From positions 154,171-218,170 of the forward strand of contig NZ_ATUS01000006.1 in the NCBI RefSeq assembly GCF_000420325.1: a stretch of 64,000 bases of DNA. Direction: 5' to 3'. The DNA is from Spongiibacter tropicus DSM 19543 (GTDB taxonomy: Bacteria; Pseudomonadota; Gammaproteobacteria; Pseudomonadales; Spongiibacteraceae). Under the pieces are notes generated by a model that was given only the letters and a program-made list of their open reading frames with translations, did no database searches and was not told where the DNA came from. The translations under genes and the position numbers were made by a program. Shown here in pieces: positions 1-8,372 of the stretch; position 1 is the stretch's first letter, and the number at the start of each line of letters is the position of its first letter.

Positions 1-809
1 CTGCCAAAGGGCCAGTCACGGGCCTCGACAAACTGCTGCTTGATGACATTGCCGATCATAATGCCCTCGGTGCCGCCGAGCAGGTCGGGGATGGCGAACA
101 TGCCGAGGGAGGGAATGAATACCAGCACGCTGCCCGCATAGAGGCCGGGCAAGCTCAGTGGCCAGGTGATTTTCCAGAAGCACTGGTGGCGACTGGCGCC
201 CAGATCGCGGGCGGCATCGAGCAGCGCTGGATCGTGTTTTTCCAGATTGGCGTACAGCGGCAACACCATAAAGGGCAGGTGGACATACACCAGGCAGGTG
301 ATAACGGCGGTGCTGCTGAACATCAGGTTGACGGTGGGCAGGCCGACGCTTTCCAGCAGGGTGTTAAGGGCGACAGTGAGGGCGCCCTGGGGGCTGAAAA
401 TAATCATCCAGGCGTAGATGCGCACCAGAAAGTTGCTCCAGAACGGCAGAATCACCAGCAGCAGGAGCAGGTCGCGGTATTTCTTGGGACTGCGGGCGAT
501 GGTCAGTGCCAGGGGGTAGGCCATCACGGCGCAGATGGCGGTGGTCAGCAAGGCAAAGCCCAGCGACTTGATCAACAGGCTGAGGTAAATGGTGGACTCG
601 AACAGTCGCGCCCAGTTTTCGGTGGTGAGGTCAAAACTCAGCGCGCCATCGTCCAGGTAATACCAGGGCGCGAGACCGCCATAGTCGCCGGGATACCGGA
701 AAGAAGCCAACAGCATCATGAGCGTCGGCAGTGCGAAAAACAGCAGCAAATAGGCCGCCGGGGGCAGCGACAGCAGGGCGCGCCCCAGCTTGGCAGAAAG
801 GTTCTTCAC
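1..809 (-). CDS. ABC transporter permease, polyamine/PotB type (3' end cut by window edge)
   Basis: This is an inner-membrane permease subunit of a polyamine/opine-type ABC importer. The minus-strand reading frame is open from a GTG at 807-809 to the window edge, so the C-terminus is missing. The translation starts MKNLSAKLGRALLSLPPAAY and runs into a hydrophobic segment. Several more membrane segments follow, and near the truncated end comes the EAA loop that contacts the ATPase (DAARDLGAS, then PLSLPG). The stop codon of the upstream ATPase gene is only 1 bp away, so the two are co-transcribed. Substrate specificity cannot be read from the sequence. Spermidine/putrescine is suggested by similarity to PotB/PotH, but other small cationic solutes are possible. 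Confidence 0.85.
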   Translation of the reverse strand, partial: MKNLSAKLGRALLSLPPAAYLLLFFALPTLMMLLASFRYPGDYGGLAPWYYLDDGALSFDLTTENWARLFESTIYLSLLIKSLGFALLTTAICAVMAYPLALTIARSPKKYRDLLLLLVILPFWSNFLVRIYAWMIIFSPQGALTVALNTLLESVGLPTVNLMFSSTAVITCLVYVHLPFMVLPLYANLEKHDPALLDAARDLGASRHQCFWKITWPLSLPGLYAGSVLVFIPSLGMFAIPDLLGGTEGIMIGNVIKQQFVEARDWPFG

Positions 810-810
810 G

Positions 811-1890
811 CTAGCGCACCAGGTGTCCGGCGTCGTAACGCCAGCACAGTTCAACGGTATCACCGGGCTCAAACAGGCGGGTGCGGCCGGGAGCGCTGTT
901 GGCCAGCAGCGCCTCAATACGCACACCGTCAGCTTCAATGATGTACACCGTGACGTCGCCCAGGTAGAGCATGTCGTGCACCTCGCCGCGCACATGGAAT
1001 TCGTCGTCGCCGCATTGCAGTTCTCGTGCCAGACGGATTTTCTCCGGGCGGAGTGTCAGCGCGCAGGCATCGCCGGGCAGAAAGTCGATTTCCTCGTTGG
1101 TGGGCACGGTCATCTCGCCGAGCCCCGCCAGCGCAATACGCACTCGTTCACCGTCTTGTTCGATGACCTTGCCGTCGAGCAGATTGCACTGGCCGATAAA
1201 ATCCGCCACAAAACGGTTATCCGGGCAGCTGTACAGTACGGAGGGCTCGTCGACCTGACTGATTTCGCCATGCTCCATCACCGCTATGCGATGTGACAGC
1301 GCCAGCGCTTCGCCCTGATCGTGGGTGACATACACAAAGGTGATGCCGACCTCTTTCTGCAAGTTGATCAGCTCAATCTGCATTTGCTCGCGCAGTTTGG
1401 CGTCCAGCGCGGACAGCGGCTCGTCGAGCAGCAGCAGGCGTGGACGATTGACCAGTGCTCTTGCTATCGCAATCCGTTGGCGCTGGCCGCCAGAGAGGGC
1501 GTCGGGGAAGCGGCTGCCGGCGTCGGGCAAACGTACATCCTCCAGCACTTCAGCAACGCGCTGGCGAATCTCGGTTTCGTTGCAGCCAGCCATCCGCAGG
1601 GGGAAGGCGATGTTGTCGGCCACCGTCATGTGGGGGAACAGCGCGTAGCTCTGGAAGACGGTGTGCACCGGGCGCTGCTCCGGCGGCAGACTCAGCAGCG
1701 AGCGGCCATCAAGCAGAATATCGCCGCTGTCGGGTTGCTCAAAACCGGCGATGCTGCGCAGCAGCGTGGTCTTGCCGCAGCCGGAGGGGCCGAGCAGAGT
1801 AAAAAACTCCCCGGCCTCGACATGCAGGCTTACGCAGTTCAGCGCCTGGTAATCGCCAAAGCGCCGTGAAACATCGACGATTTCTAACAC
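811..1890 (-). CDS. ABC transporter ATP-binding protein, PotA-like
   Basis: This cytoplasmic ATPase energises the adjacent permease. From the chosen GTG the protein has about 359 residues. Walker A (GPSGCGKTT) is at residues 34-42, the signature is LSGGQRQRIAIARAL, Walker B is LLLLDEP and the switch histidine is in VTHDQ. A TOBE-like C-terminal domain follows, as in PotA/PotG/CysA-type importers. The GTG at 1890 is preceded by a GGAGA about 8 bases away. An ATG 66 bases further upstream (1956) is possible, but it adds a proline-rich tail unlike the family. The permease begins 1 bp after its stop. The polyamine assignment rests on family resemblance only. Confidence 0.88.
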   Translation of the reverse strand: MLEIVDVSRRFGDYQALNCVSLHVEAGEFFTLLGPSGCGKTTLLRSIAGFEQPDSGDILLDGRSLLSLPPEQRPVHTVFQSYALFPHMTVADNIAFPLRMAGCNETEIRQRVAEVLEDVRLPDAGSRFPDALSGGQRQRIAIARALVNRPRLLLLDEPLSALDAKLREQMQIELINLQKEVGITFVYVTHDQGEALALSHRIAVMEHGEISQVDEPSVLYSCPDNRFVADFIGQCNLLDGKVIEQDGERVRIALAGLGEMTVPTNEEIDFLPGDACALTLRPEKIRLARELQCGDDEFHVRGEVHDMLYLGDVTVYIIEADGVRIEALLANSAPGRTRLFEPGDTVELCWRYDAGHLVR

Positions 1891-2054
1891 GCCGGAACTC
1901 TCCACAAAAACGTGAAAAAACGGCGCTAATGTCGGGCTATATGGCGGCGCAGTCAATCCTTGAGGGGCGAAAAAATTCCAACATTTTTGCCACTTTTGCG
2001 CACTGCCTCATCACGGCGCATGGGCGCTGCGCGCGCGGCATGGCGTGCGGCCGC

Positions 2055-2080
2055 AAAGCCCGCTAAAATAGCGGGCTTTT
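2055..2080. terminator. Perfect U-tailed hairpin upstream of argG
   Basis: An 11-bp perfect stem (2055-2065 with 2069-2079) encloses a 3-base loop and has T or A runs on both sides. It could end transcription in either direction. It lies 45 bp before argG and 165 bp upstream of the divergent ATPase gene, so it may insulate argG or act in its leader. No promoter with both elements could be fixed here. Confidence 0.5.
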
Positions 2081-2125
2081 CCCACCCTGCGGCACTGGGC
2101 GCGCAGGTGTTTTTCGGAGTGTGTT

Positions 2126-3352
2126 ATGTCGGATATCAACAAGGTTGTACTGGCCTATTCGGGTGGCCTGGACACCTCGGTCATCGTCAAGTGGTTGCAG
2201 GAAACCTATCAGTGTGAAGTGGTGACGTTTACCGCTGATATTGGTCAGGGCGAGGAAGTGGAACCGGCGCGCGCCAAAGCCCAGGCGCTGGGCGTGAAAG
2301 AAATCTACATCGATGATCTTCGCGAAGAGTATGTGCGAGATTTTGTTTTTCCGATGTTCCGCAGCAACGCGATTTATGAGGGTGAGTACCTGCTGGGTAC
2401 GTCGATTGCCCGTCCGCTGATTGCCAAGCGACTGATCGAGATTGCCAACGAGACCGGCGCCGATGCCATCTCCCACGGCGCGACAGGCAAGGGCAACGAC
2501 CAGGTGCGCTTCGAACTGGGCGCCTATTCGCTGAAGCCCGGCATTAAAGTGATTGCGCCCTGGCGCGAGTGGGATCTGACTTCCCGCGAGACCCTGATGG
2601 CGTACTGCGAACAGCACCAGATTCCGGTCGATTTCTCCAACAAAAAGAAGAAGTCGCCGTACTCCATGGACGCCAACCTGCTGCACATTTCTTACGAAGG
2701 CGGCAATCTGGAAGATCCGTACTGGGAGCCGGAAGAAGACATGTGGCGCTGGAGCGTCAGCCCCGAAGCGGCTCCCGACAAGCCCACATACATTGAGCTG
2801 GGTTATCAGAACGGCGATCCGGTAACGCTGAACGGCGAGGCGCTGAGCCCGGCCACTATGCTGGCCACACTGAACAAGCTGGCCGGTGACAATGGCATTG
2901 GCCGTCTGGACCTGGTTGAAAACCGCTACGTGGGCATGAAGTCGCGCGGCTGTTATGAAACCCCCGGCGGCACCATTATGCTTAAGGCCCACCGCGCCAT
3001 TGAGTCGATCACGCTGGACCGCGAAGCGGCCCACCTGAAAGACGAGCTGATGCCGCGTTACGCCAAGCTAGTGTATAACGGTTACTGGTTCAGCCCGGAG
3101 CGCCGTATGCTGCAGGCGGCCATCGACGAGTCGCAGGGTTTCGTGAACGGCACCGTACGCCTGAAACTCTATAAGGGGAATGTGGTCGTAGTAGGTCGCA
3201 AGTCAGACAACTCCCTGTTCGACGAGGCGATTGCCACCTTTGAAGATGATGCGGGCGCCTACGATCAGAAAGACGCCGAAGGCTTCATCAAACTGAACGC
3301 ACTGCGTCTGCGCATCGCCGCAAACAAAGGCCGCTCGCAGCTCTCAGGCTGA
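2126..3352 (+). CDS. argG: Argininosuccinate synthase
   Basis: This cytoplasmic enzyme ligates citrulline and aspartate at the expense of ATP, the penultimate step of arginine synthesis. The 408-residue product has the usual length of about 400. It starts [18 protein letters not shown], whose SGGLDTS is the ATP-pyrophosphatase loop. The conserved [14 protein letters not shown] and [13 protein letters not shown] segments follow. The ATG at 2126 is preceded by a GGAG-like sequence (cggagtg). The gene stands alone, with a hairpin 45 bp upstream and a strong terminator directly after the stop. Confidence 0.97.
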   Translation: MSDINKVVLAYSGGLDTSVIVKWLQETYQCEVVTFTADIGQGEEVEPARAKAQALGVKEIYIDDLREEYVRDFVFPMFRSNAIYEGEYLLGTSIARPLIAKRLIEIANETGADAISHGATGKGNDQVRFELGAYSLKPGIKVIAPWREWDLTSRETLMAYCEQHQIPVDFSNKKKKSPYSMDANLLHISYEGGNLEDPYWEPEEDMWRWSVSPEAAPDKPTYIELGYQNGDPVTLNGEALSPATMLATLNKLAGDNGIGRLDLVENRYVGMKSRGCYETPGGTIMLKAHRAIESITLDREAAHLKDELMPRYAKLVYNGYWFSPERRMLQAAIDESQGFVNGTVRLKLYKGNVVVVGRKSDNSLFDEAIATFEDDAGAYDQKDAEGFIKLNALRLRIAANKGRSQLSG

Positions 3353-3356
3353 GTGG

Positions 3357-3390
3357 CAGTAAAAAGGGGGCCGTGGCCCCCTTTTTACTG
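3357..3390 (+). terminator. Rho-independent terminator of argG
   Basis: A 16-bp perfect stem (3357-3372 with 3375-3390) closes on a 2-base gap. Runs of A then G in the left arm and C then T in the right arm give a U tract within the stem end. It lies 4 bp after the argG stop codon. Confidence 0.85.
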
Positions 3391-3465
3391 CGATGGCGAG
3401 TCCATAACACAACAAGAACATTCAGGGTGGCTGAGCAGCCGCCTTTCAATATCGGGATCGAGTGC

Positions 3466-6393
3466 ATGATTGGATCAAAACGGGCCTTACTCAAGACCTT
3501 TCCTTTACTGGCCGCCGCGTTTGGTATGGTGGCTTGTAGTGGTGACAGTGACTCCAGCAGTCGCCGACTCAGCTTCGAGCTGAACTCCCGGCAGTTCTTC
3601 GTTGAGGAATCGCTCGGCACGGTGCAGTTCAGTAATGGCGCCTCGCTGCCTGTCAGCCTGTCTGTTGGCAGTGGTGCGTTCCGCGCGACCGATGAAGGCA
3701 GCAATATCTTCTACACGATCACGGATCGCGGGCCGACATTCCCCTGTTCGGACAGTGCGGAGATGATTGGTCAGGCCAATTTCTGCGACGACAACAGCGG
3801 TGTGGTCTTCGTGCAGCCGCAATATCAGCCGCGCATCCAGAAATGGAAGCTCAGTGGTGTGGGTACCAAGCTCGCGCTGGAGCAGCAGGACACCGTCTTT
3901 ATCGAGGCGGGGGCGCAAAAAGCCAGTGGCCTGCCAAATGCCAACAGCAACGGTCCCGAGGAAGTGGCTTTCGACCCGAGTGGCAACCAGCTGCTGTCGA
4001 CGCCGAACGGGATCGATCCCGAGGCGCTGGTCAAGCTCGAGAACGGACGGTTCTGGGTGGCCGACGACTACGGCCCCAGTTTGCTGCTGATTGACAGTGA
4101 CGGCACCATCCTGCGTCGCGAAGTCCCAGCCGGACGCGGTGCTGACTACACTGGCGCTGCGTACACGGTGAGTGAAAGTTACCTGCCGTCCATTCTCAGC
4201 AAGCGTCAAAATGGCCGGGGTATCTCGGCGCTGGCGCTGAGCCCGGACAATGCCTTCCTGTATTTCGTGATGGCGGCACCGCTGGCCAATCCCGGCAGCG
4301 CAGCGGCGGCAGAGTCGCGAATCGTGCGTATCGGCAAACTGGCGCTTAATGACGACGGCACGATTTCCAGCATCGACGGCGAGTACCTCTATCGCCTCGA
4401 CAGCCCAGAGCAATATGCACGGCTGTTTAATGGCAGCGGTGATCTGGACAACGGTGAGCTGATTGATCAGAGCGAAATCCGCGTGACCGAAGCGGCGGCC
4501 GTGGACACCGATTATCTGGTGGTGGTTGAGCAGGCGCGCAGCGTCAGTAAGTACTACAAAATCAATCTCGCCGACGCCGAAAGCATTCTGGGCACAAGCT
4601 GGGACGACAGCAACACAAGCCCCAGCCTGGAAGAGCAGTTTCTGGTGGCCGGGGTTCCGTTTGTACCCAAACACCTCGGTTTTGACAGCCTGAGCATGCC
4701 TCTGCCAAGCGGCATCGACCCGCTGGGCGAAAACGTGGAAGCACTGGCACTGTTGAGCGCGAACTTCGTTGCGCTGATCAATGACAACCGCTACGGACTG
4801 TACGGCGATACCGCAAACCGTATTGCCATACTGCCCTTGGGCGCCTTCCTTGTTGACAATGTGCCGCTCCAGATCAGCATGGATTACGCTGAATCGGCCA
4901 GTATCCGTCGCAATGATGCACAGCTGAATGGCGGTGCTGCCAAGGCGGTGGCCTCCGATTCCACCAACAGCCAATTGTTTGTGCTCAACGGGCAGACGGG
5001 CGGTGTGGATATCGTCGACGTCAGTGAGGCACTTTCGCCGGTACTCAATGGCACCGTCGACCTCAGCGCCGCTGAAGCCGATGCCGCTAAAACCCTGGGT
5101 GCCGCCACAAGCATTGCGACAGGCAGCGGTTTCCTGGCGGTAGCGATCGCTGCGGATAATCCGCAGGACGATGGGATTGCCGCGCTTTATCTGCTGGAAG
5201 ATCTGAGCCTTGTCGCGACCTATGACGTTGGCCCCGGTCCCAGTGCCATTGTCTTCGATTTGCTGTCCAGCAGTCTGCTGGTTGCCAACGAAGGCTTGCC
5301 GAGCGATGACCACAGCGTCAATCCGGAAGGCTCGATTACGCAGATCGATTTAAGCGATGGCGTCGACAATGTGACCATTAACGACATCGATTTCAGTGAG
5401 TTCAACAGTGGTGGAAGTCGTGCTGATGAAGTGCCCGCTGGCTTGAAGCCGCTGGCTCCCGGTGTGACCCTGGCACAGGATCTTGAGCCCGGTCGCATCA
5501 GCGTAACCCTGGATAACGACAAAGCCTACGTCAGCCTGCAGAGCAACAATGCAGTGGCCGTGATTGACCTGGAAACTGCCAGCGTCGATGCGCTGATTGA
5601 TCTGGGCGTCAAAGATTTCGGCGAGGCTCGCAACAGCCTCGACGTCAATGACAACGGCAGTATTACTCTGCAGACATGGCCCGGTGTGGTTGGTCTTTAT
5701 CAGCCCTATGGTCTTCGCACCTATCAAAGCGGTGGCAGTAATTTCTTCGTGACCGCCAATGAGGGACGAGCCCGTGACTTCAGTGGCTTCTCCGAGTTGC
5801 TGCGTGCCAGCGACCTCGACGGTGTAGTTGGGCCGGAGATCGATCCTGCCAACCCCAGTGCTGCCGCCGCCGGCAATGACAGCCAGCTGGGACGTCTGCA
5901 GGTCAGCAGCGAGCGCGGTGATACCGACGGTGACGGTGATATCGATCAGATTTCCGCCTTCGGTGCGCGCTCGTTCTCGGTTCGCGATGCGGAAGGTAAT
6001 CTGATCTACGATTCCGGTAATGATCTGATTCGTGTGACACAGACCCTGCTGGGTAACAATGCCAATGATCGCGATACCCTCAGTGACGAGAAGGGCGCAC
6101 AGCCCAAGGGCTTGGCCCTGGTTTCCAGTCAGGAGCGTATCTATGCGCTGATCACACTCAACGGCGTCGGTGGGGTCGCGGTTTACGACATCACTTCACC
6201 CTATGGTGTGCAGTTCGTCAGCTACCTGAATAACCGCAATTTTGCGGCATCGCTGAGCAATGAAACGGGTGATGTCGGACCGGAAGGGCTGGCTACCTTC
6301 GTGGTTGACAGTGTGGCGTATCTGGCGGTTGCCAACAGCGCCACCGGCAATGTGCGTATTTTCCGACTGAGAACTGGTACCGAGACCGAGTAA
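3466..6393 (+). CDS. Large lipoprotein: phytase-esterase-like domain plus choice-of-anchor I-like domain
   Basis: This is a predicted lipid-anchored, envelope-exposed protein of 975 residues. The start at 3466 gives a classic signal (basic MIGSKRALLK, hydrophobic core) ending in a lipobox-like MVAC at about residue 23. The ATG 93 bases upstream would bury this signal. The first half (to about residue 480) resembles the 'esterase-like activity of phytase' family (TDRGPTFPCSD, WVADDYGPSLLLID). The second half is a beta-propeller-like repeat region resembling the choice-of-anchor I domain (NAVAVIDLET, SNFFVTANEGRARDF, GDTDGDGDIDQ). The aspartate-rich DTDGDGD stretch looks like a calcium site. 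It is probably a secreted phosphoesterase or a surface binding protein. The catalytic function is not proven, and no partner gene is adjacent. Confidence 0.8.
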   Translation: MIGSKRALLKTFPLLAAAFGMVACSGDSDSSSRRLSFELNSRQFFVEESLGTVQFSNGASLPVSLSVGSGAFRATDEGSNIFYTITDRGPTFPCSDSAEMIGQANFCDDNSGVVFVQPQYQPRIQKWKLSGVGTKLALEQQDTVFIEAGAQKASGLPNANSNGPEEVAFDPSGNQLLSTPNGIDPEALVKLENGRFWVADDYGPSLLLIDSDGTILRREVPAGRGADYTGAAYTVSESYLPSILSKRQNGRGISALALSPDNAFLYFVMAAPLANPGSAAAAESRIVRIGKLALNDDGTISSIDGEYLYRLDSPEQYARLFNGSGDLDNGELIDQSEIRVTEAAAVDTDYLVVVEQARSVSKYYKINLADAESILGTSWDDSNTSPSLEEQFLVAGVPFVPKHLGFDSLSMPLPSGIDPLGENVEALALLSANFVALINDNRYGLYGDTANRIAILPLGAFLVDNVPLQISMDYAESASIRRNDAQLNGGAAKAVASDSTNSQLFVLNGQTGGVDIVDVSEALSPVLNGTVDLSAAEADAAKTLGAATSIATGSGFLAVAIAADNPQDDGIAALYLLEDLSLVATYDVGPGPSAIVFDLLSSSLLVANEGLPSDDHSVNPEGSITQIDLSDGVDNVTINDIDFSEFNSGGSRADEVPAGLKPLAPGVTLAQDLEPGRISVTLDNDKAYVSLQSNNAVAVIDLETASVDALIDLGVKDFGEARNSLDVNDNGSITLQTWPGVVGLYQPYGLRTYQSGGSNFFVTANEGRARDFSGFSELLRASDLDGVVGPEIDPANPSAAAAGNDSQLGRLQVSSERGDTDGDGDIDQISAFGARSFSVRDAEGNLIYDSGNDLIRVTQTLLGNNANDRDTLSDEKGAQPKGLALVSSQERIYALITLNGVGGVAVYDITSPYGVQFVSYLNNRNFAASLSNETGDVGPEGLATFVVDSVAYLAVANSATGNVRIFRLRTGTETE

Positions 6394-6396
6394 GCC

Positions 6397-6945
6397 TCAG
6401 GACTTCACCGGCCGCTTCTGCAGTTTGCGCTGCAAAGTGCGCCGGTGCATCCCCAGCTGCCGTGCCGTGGCTGAGATATTCCCGTCATTTTCCTTCAGCG
6501 CCTGCTGAATATGCTCCCAGGTCATTCTTTCCAGTGACGGCGCCTTAATCGGGTCGATGCTTTCGACTGCCGGGCTGCGCCGTTCTTCGTTCAGTGCGTT
6601 GAGAATGGCAGTGGTACCCGCCGGTTTCTGCAGGTAGTTGTCGGCGCCCAGCTTTATCGCGTCCACCGCGGTGGCGATGCTGGAGTAGCCGGTCAGCATC
6701 AGCAGGCGAATGTCGGGGAAGCGCTCCCGGAGGTAGGGAATAATGCTCAGGCCGGATTCCTGATCAATCTTCAGGTCCACTACGGCGTAGTGCGGACTGA
6801 ATTGCTGGCAGACCTGTCGGGCACTGTCCAGATCCTGCGCCACCTCTACAAGGTAGCCCTTGCGCTGTAGTGAGCGCGACAGCGCATGACAGAAAGCCTC
6901 ATCATCGTCGATAACCAGAAAGCGTTTATGTTGGCTAGCATTCAT
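6397..6945 (-). CDS. RegA/PrrA/ActR-like redox response regulator
   Basis: A 182-residue response regulator. The receiver domain has the acidic pocket VIDDDE (residues 11-16), the phosphoacceptor Asp57 in VVDLK and the conserved lysine in LQKPAG. A short linker leads to a C-terminal Fis-like helix-turn-helix (NISATARQLGMHRRTLQRKL). This compact layout is that of RegA/PrrA/ActR/RoxR, global regulators of respiration and redox metabolism. The ATG at 6945 overlaps the stop of the kinase gene (ATGA), so the pair is translationally coupled. Longer in-frame starts would lie inside the kinase gene and add unrelated sequence. Confidence 0.93.
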   Translation of the reverse strand: MNASQHKRFLVIDDDEAFCHALSRSLQRKGYLVEVAQDLDSARQVCQQFSPHYAVVDLKIDQESGLSIIPYLRERFPDIRLLMLTGYSSIATAVDAIKLGADNYLQKPAGTTAILNALNEERRSPAVESIDPIKAPSLERMTWEHIQQALKENDGNISATARQLGMHRRTLQRKLQKRPVKS

Positions 6946-8213
6946 GCATTGTCCTCTTCGCGATAATGGCTGATGGCGGCCAGTGGCAGGCGCAGTTCGA
7001 GACGGCTTCCGCCGCCCCGCCGTCGATGCCACTGCAGATTTCCACCATAGCGTTCAGCGGTGGCGTGGCTGAGCATCAAGCCCAATCCCAGGCCTTTGCC
7101 TTTGGTGCTGACGTAAGCTTTGTGGATAACGCCTTCGGCGCCTGGCAGGCCGGGGCCACGGTCTTTAATGGCAAGGCAGAGCTGGTCGTCGTCTTGATAG
7201 ATGCTCAGGCTCACCTGGTCCGGAGTCACATCTGCCGCGTTGTTCAGCAGGTTGAGAATGCTTTGGCTTACGGTGCCGTCGAGGCTGATGGTCATGGCGC
7301 GCAGCTCGGGCGCGATATCCACCACTAACTCACTGCCGGGTCGCATCAGTTGCCAGCGGTCCACCAAGCCCTGTACGTAGCTGGCCAGGGGTTCCGTTTC
7401 AGCCTGCAAGGCGCTCAGGTCGCGCGCAGTACTCACCAGTTTGTCGAGAATCTGCTTGCAGTGATCCACCTGTTCGCTGAGCGCATCGACATCTTCACGC
7501 AGGTCGGTCTCCACCTCTTCGCGCAGGTCTTCGCTGATCACCTTGATCGTGGCCAGAGGGGTGCCCAGCTCGTGAGCCGTTCCGGCGGCGAGTGTGGCGA
7601 CGGCCAGCAATTGTTCATCCTGTAGCTGGCGTTCGCGAACCTGCGCCAGTTCGTTCTCCTTCTGCCGCAGGCTGCTGGCCATGGCGGAAACGAAGTAGGC
7701 GATCAGCAGAGCGCTGACCACAAAGTTCATCCACATACCTGCCACGTGCATGTTGAGGGTCATGCCCTGCATGGTCTGGTGGCTGTGGGGCGATAGCGGC
7801 GCCAATGGAATGAAGTAAACCAGCAGCAGGCTGTAGGCCAACAGGGACATCACACCCAGTGCCCAGGTGTAGCGCAGGGGCAGGGTGGTGGCGGAGATGC
7901 ACAGCGGCACCAGTAGATAAGAGATAAACGGGTTGTTGCTCCCGCCGGAGAAATACAGCACCGCAGTAAAGCCCGCGACGTCGACGCAAAGTTGGACAAA
8001 CAGCTCCAGCTCAATGACCGGCCAGCGCTGATAGCTTCGCCACCAGCAGAACAGCGCAAACAGGGCGATCACCCCCAGCAGCAGTTCCAGCGTGACATAG
8101 GGCAGCATCCAGCCGAGCTGATGCTTGGCAAATTCCAGGGCCAGAAACTGACCGGCGATCACCACGCTGCGAATGGCGCACAGGCGTCGGAGGTTGGCGG
8201 TATCCGGATTCAC
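6942..8213 (-). CDS. RegB/PrrB/RoxS-like redox sensor histidine kinase
   Basis: An inner-membrane sensor kinase of 423 residues from a GTG at 8213, which has a CAGGAG ribosome site 5 bases away. Six likely membrane segments occupy residues 12-175. They carry GGSNNPF at 90-96, the conserved quinone-sensing motif of RegB. The phosphoacceptor His214 sits in AGTAHELGTPLAT, and N, G1 and G2 boxes follow (NLLNNAADV, DRGPGLP, GKGLGLGL). Cys252 lies 38 residues after His214, near where RegB has its redox-active cysteine. That correspondence is an inference. The gene is followed by its regulator with a 4-base overlap. A RegA-type palindrome lies about 60-80 bp upstream of the start. Confidence 0.92.
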   Translation of the reverse strand: MNPDTANLRRLCAIRSVVIAGQFLALEFAKHQLGWMLPYVTLELLLGVIALFALFCWWRSYQRWPVIELELFVQLCVDVAGFTAVLYFSGGSNNPFISYLLVPLCISATTLPLRYTWALGVMSLLAYSLLLVYFIPLAPLSPHSHQTMQGMTLNMHVAGMWMNFVVSALLIAYFVSAMASSLRQKENELAQVRERQLQDEQLLAVATLAAGTAHELGTPLATIKVISEDLREEVETDLREDVDALSEQVDHCKQILDKLVSTARDLSALQAETEPLASYVQGLVDRWQLMRPGSELVVDIAPELRAMTISLDGTVSQSILNLLNNAADVTPDQVSLSIYQDDDQLCLAIKDRGPGLPGAEGVIHKAYVSTKGKGLGLGLMLSHATAERYGGNLQWHRRRGGGSRLELRLPLAAISHYREEDNA

Positions 8214-8239
8214 GTTGGCTCCTGGCAAACAAAGGACTA

Positions 8240-8245
8240 AGTATA
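8240..8245 (-). promoter_or_regulatory. Candidate -10 element of the regBA-like operon
   Basis: On the minus strand this reads TATACT, 27 bp before the GTG start. No good -35 is found 16-18 bp upstream, which would fit an activator-dependent promoter using the palindrome centred about 40 bp further upstream. Confidence 0.4.
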
Positions 8246-8271
8246 GCGGTTGACCCTGTTCGGGCCTGCGC

Positions 8272-8294
8272 TGCTGCGTCATTATGTCGCAGCA
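8272..8294. promoter_or_regulatory. Palindromic RegA/PrrA-type binding site
   Basis: A 23-bp near-perfect palindrome whose centre is GCGTC-ATTAT-GTCGC (8276-8290). It matches the GCGnC-N5-GnCGC pattern described for PrrA/RegA regulators. Only the two bases flanking the CAT/ATG core break symmetry. A second partial copy (GCG-AT-GTCGC) follows at 8297-8306. It lies between the regBA-like operon and the divergent outer-membrane gene, so it could control both. Confidence 0.55.
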
Positions 8295-8372
8295 GCGCGA
8301 TGTCGCTCTGCGCCTGATGGTAAACTTCTGCGCCAAACAAAAACAATCATACTCCTCAGGGTGCCTCCTCCT

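Noticed and set aside
3505..5313. A 602-codon open frame on the minus strand opposite the large lipoprotein gene
   Set aside because: Antisense to a gene with a signal peptide and coherent domains. The translation is His/Gln/Val-rich without motifs.
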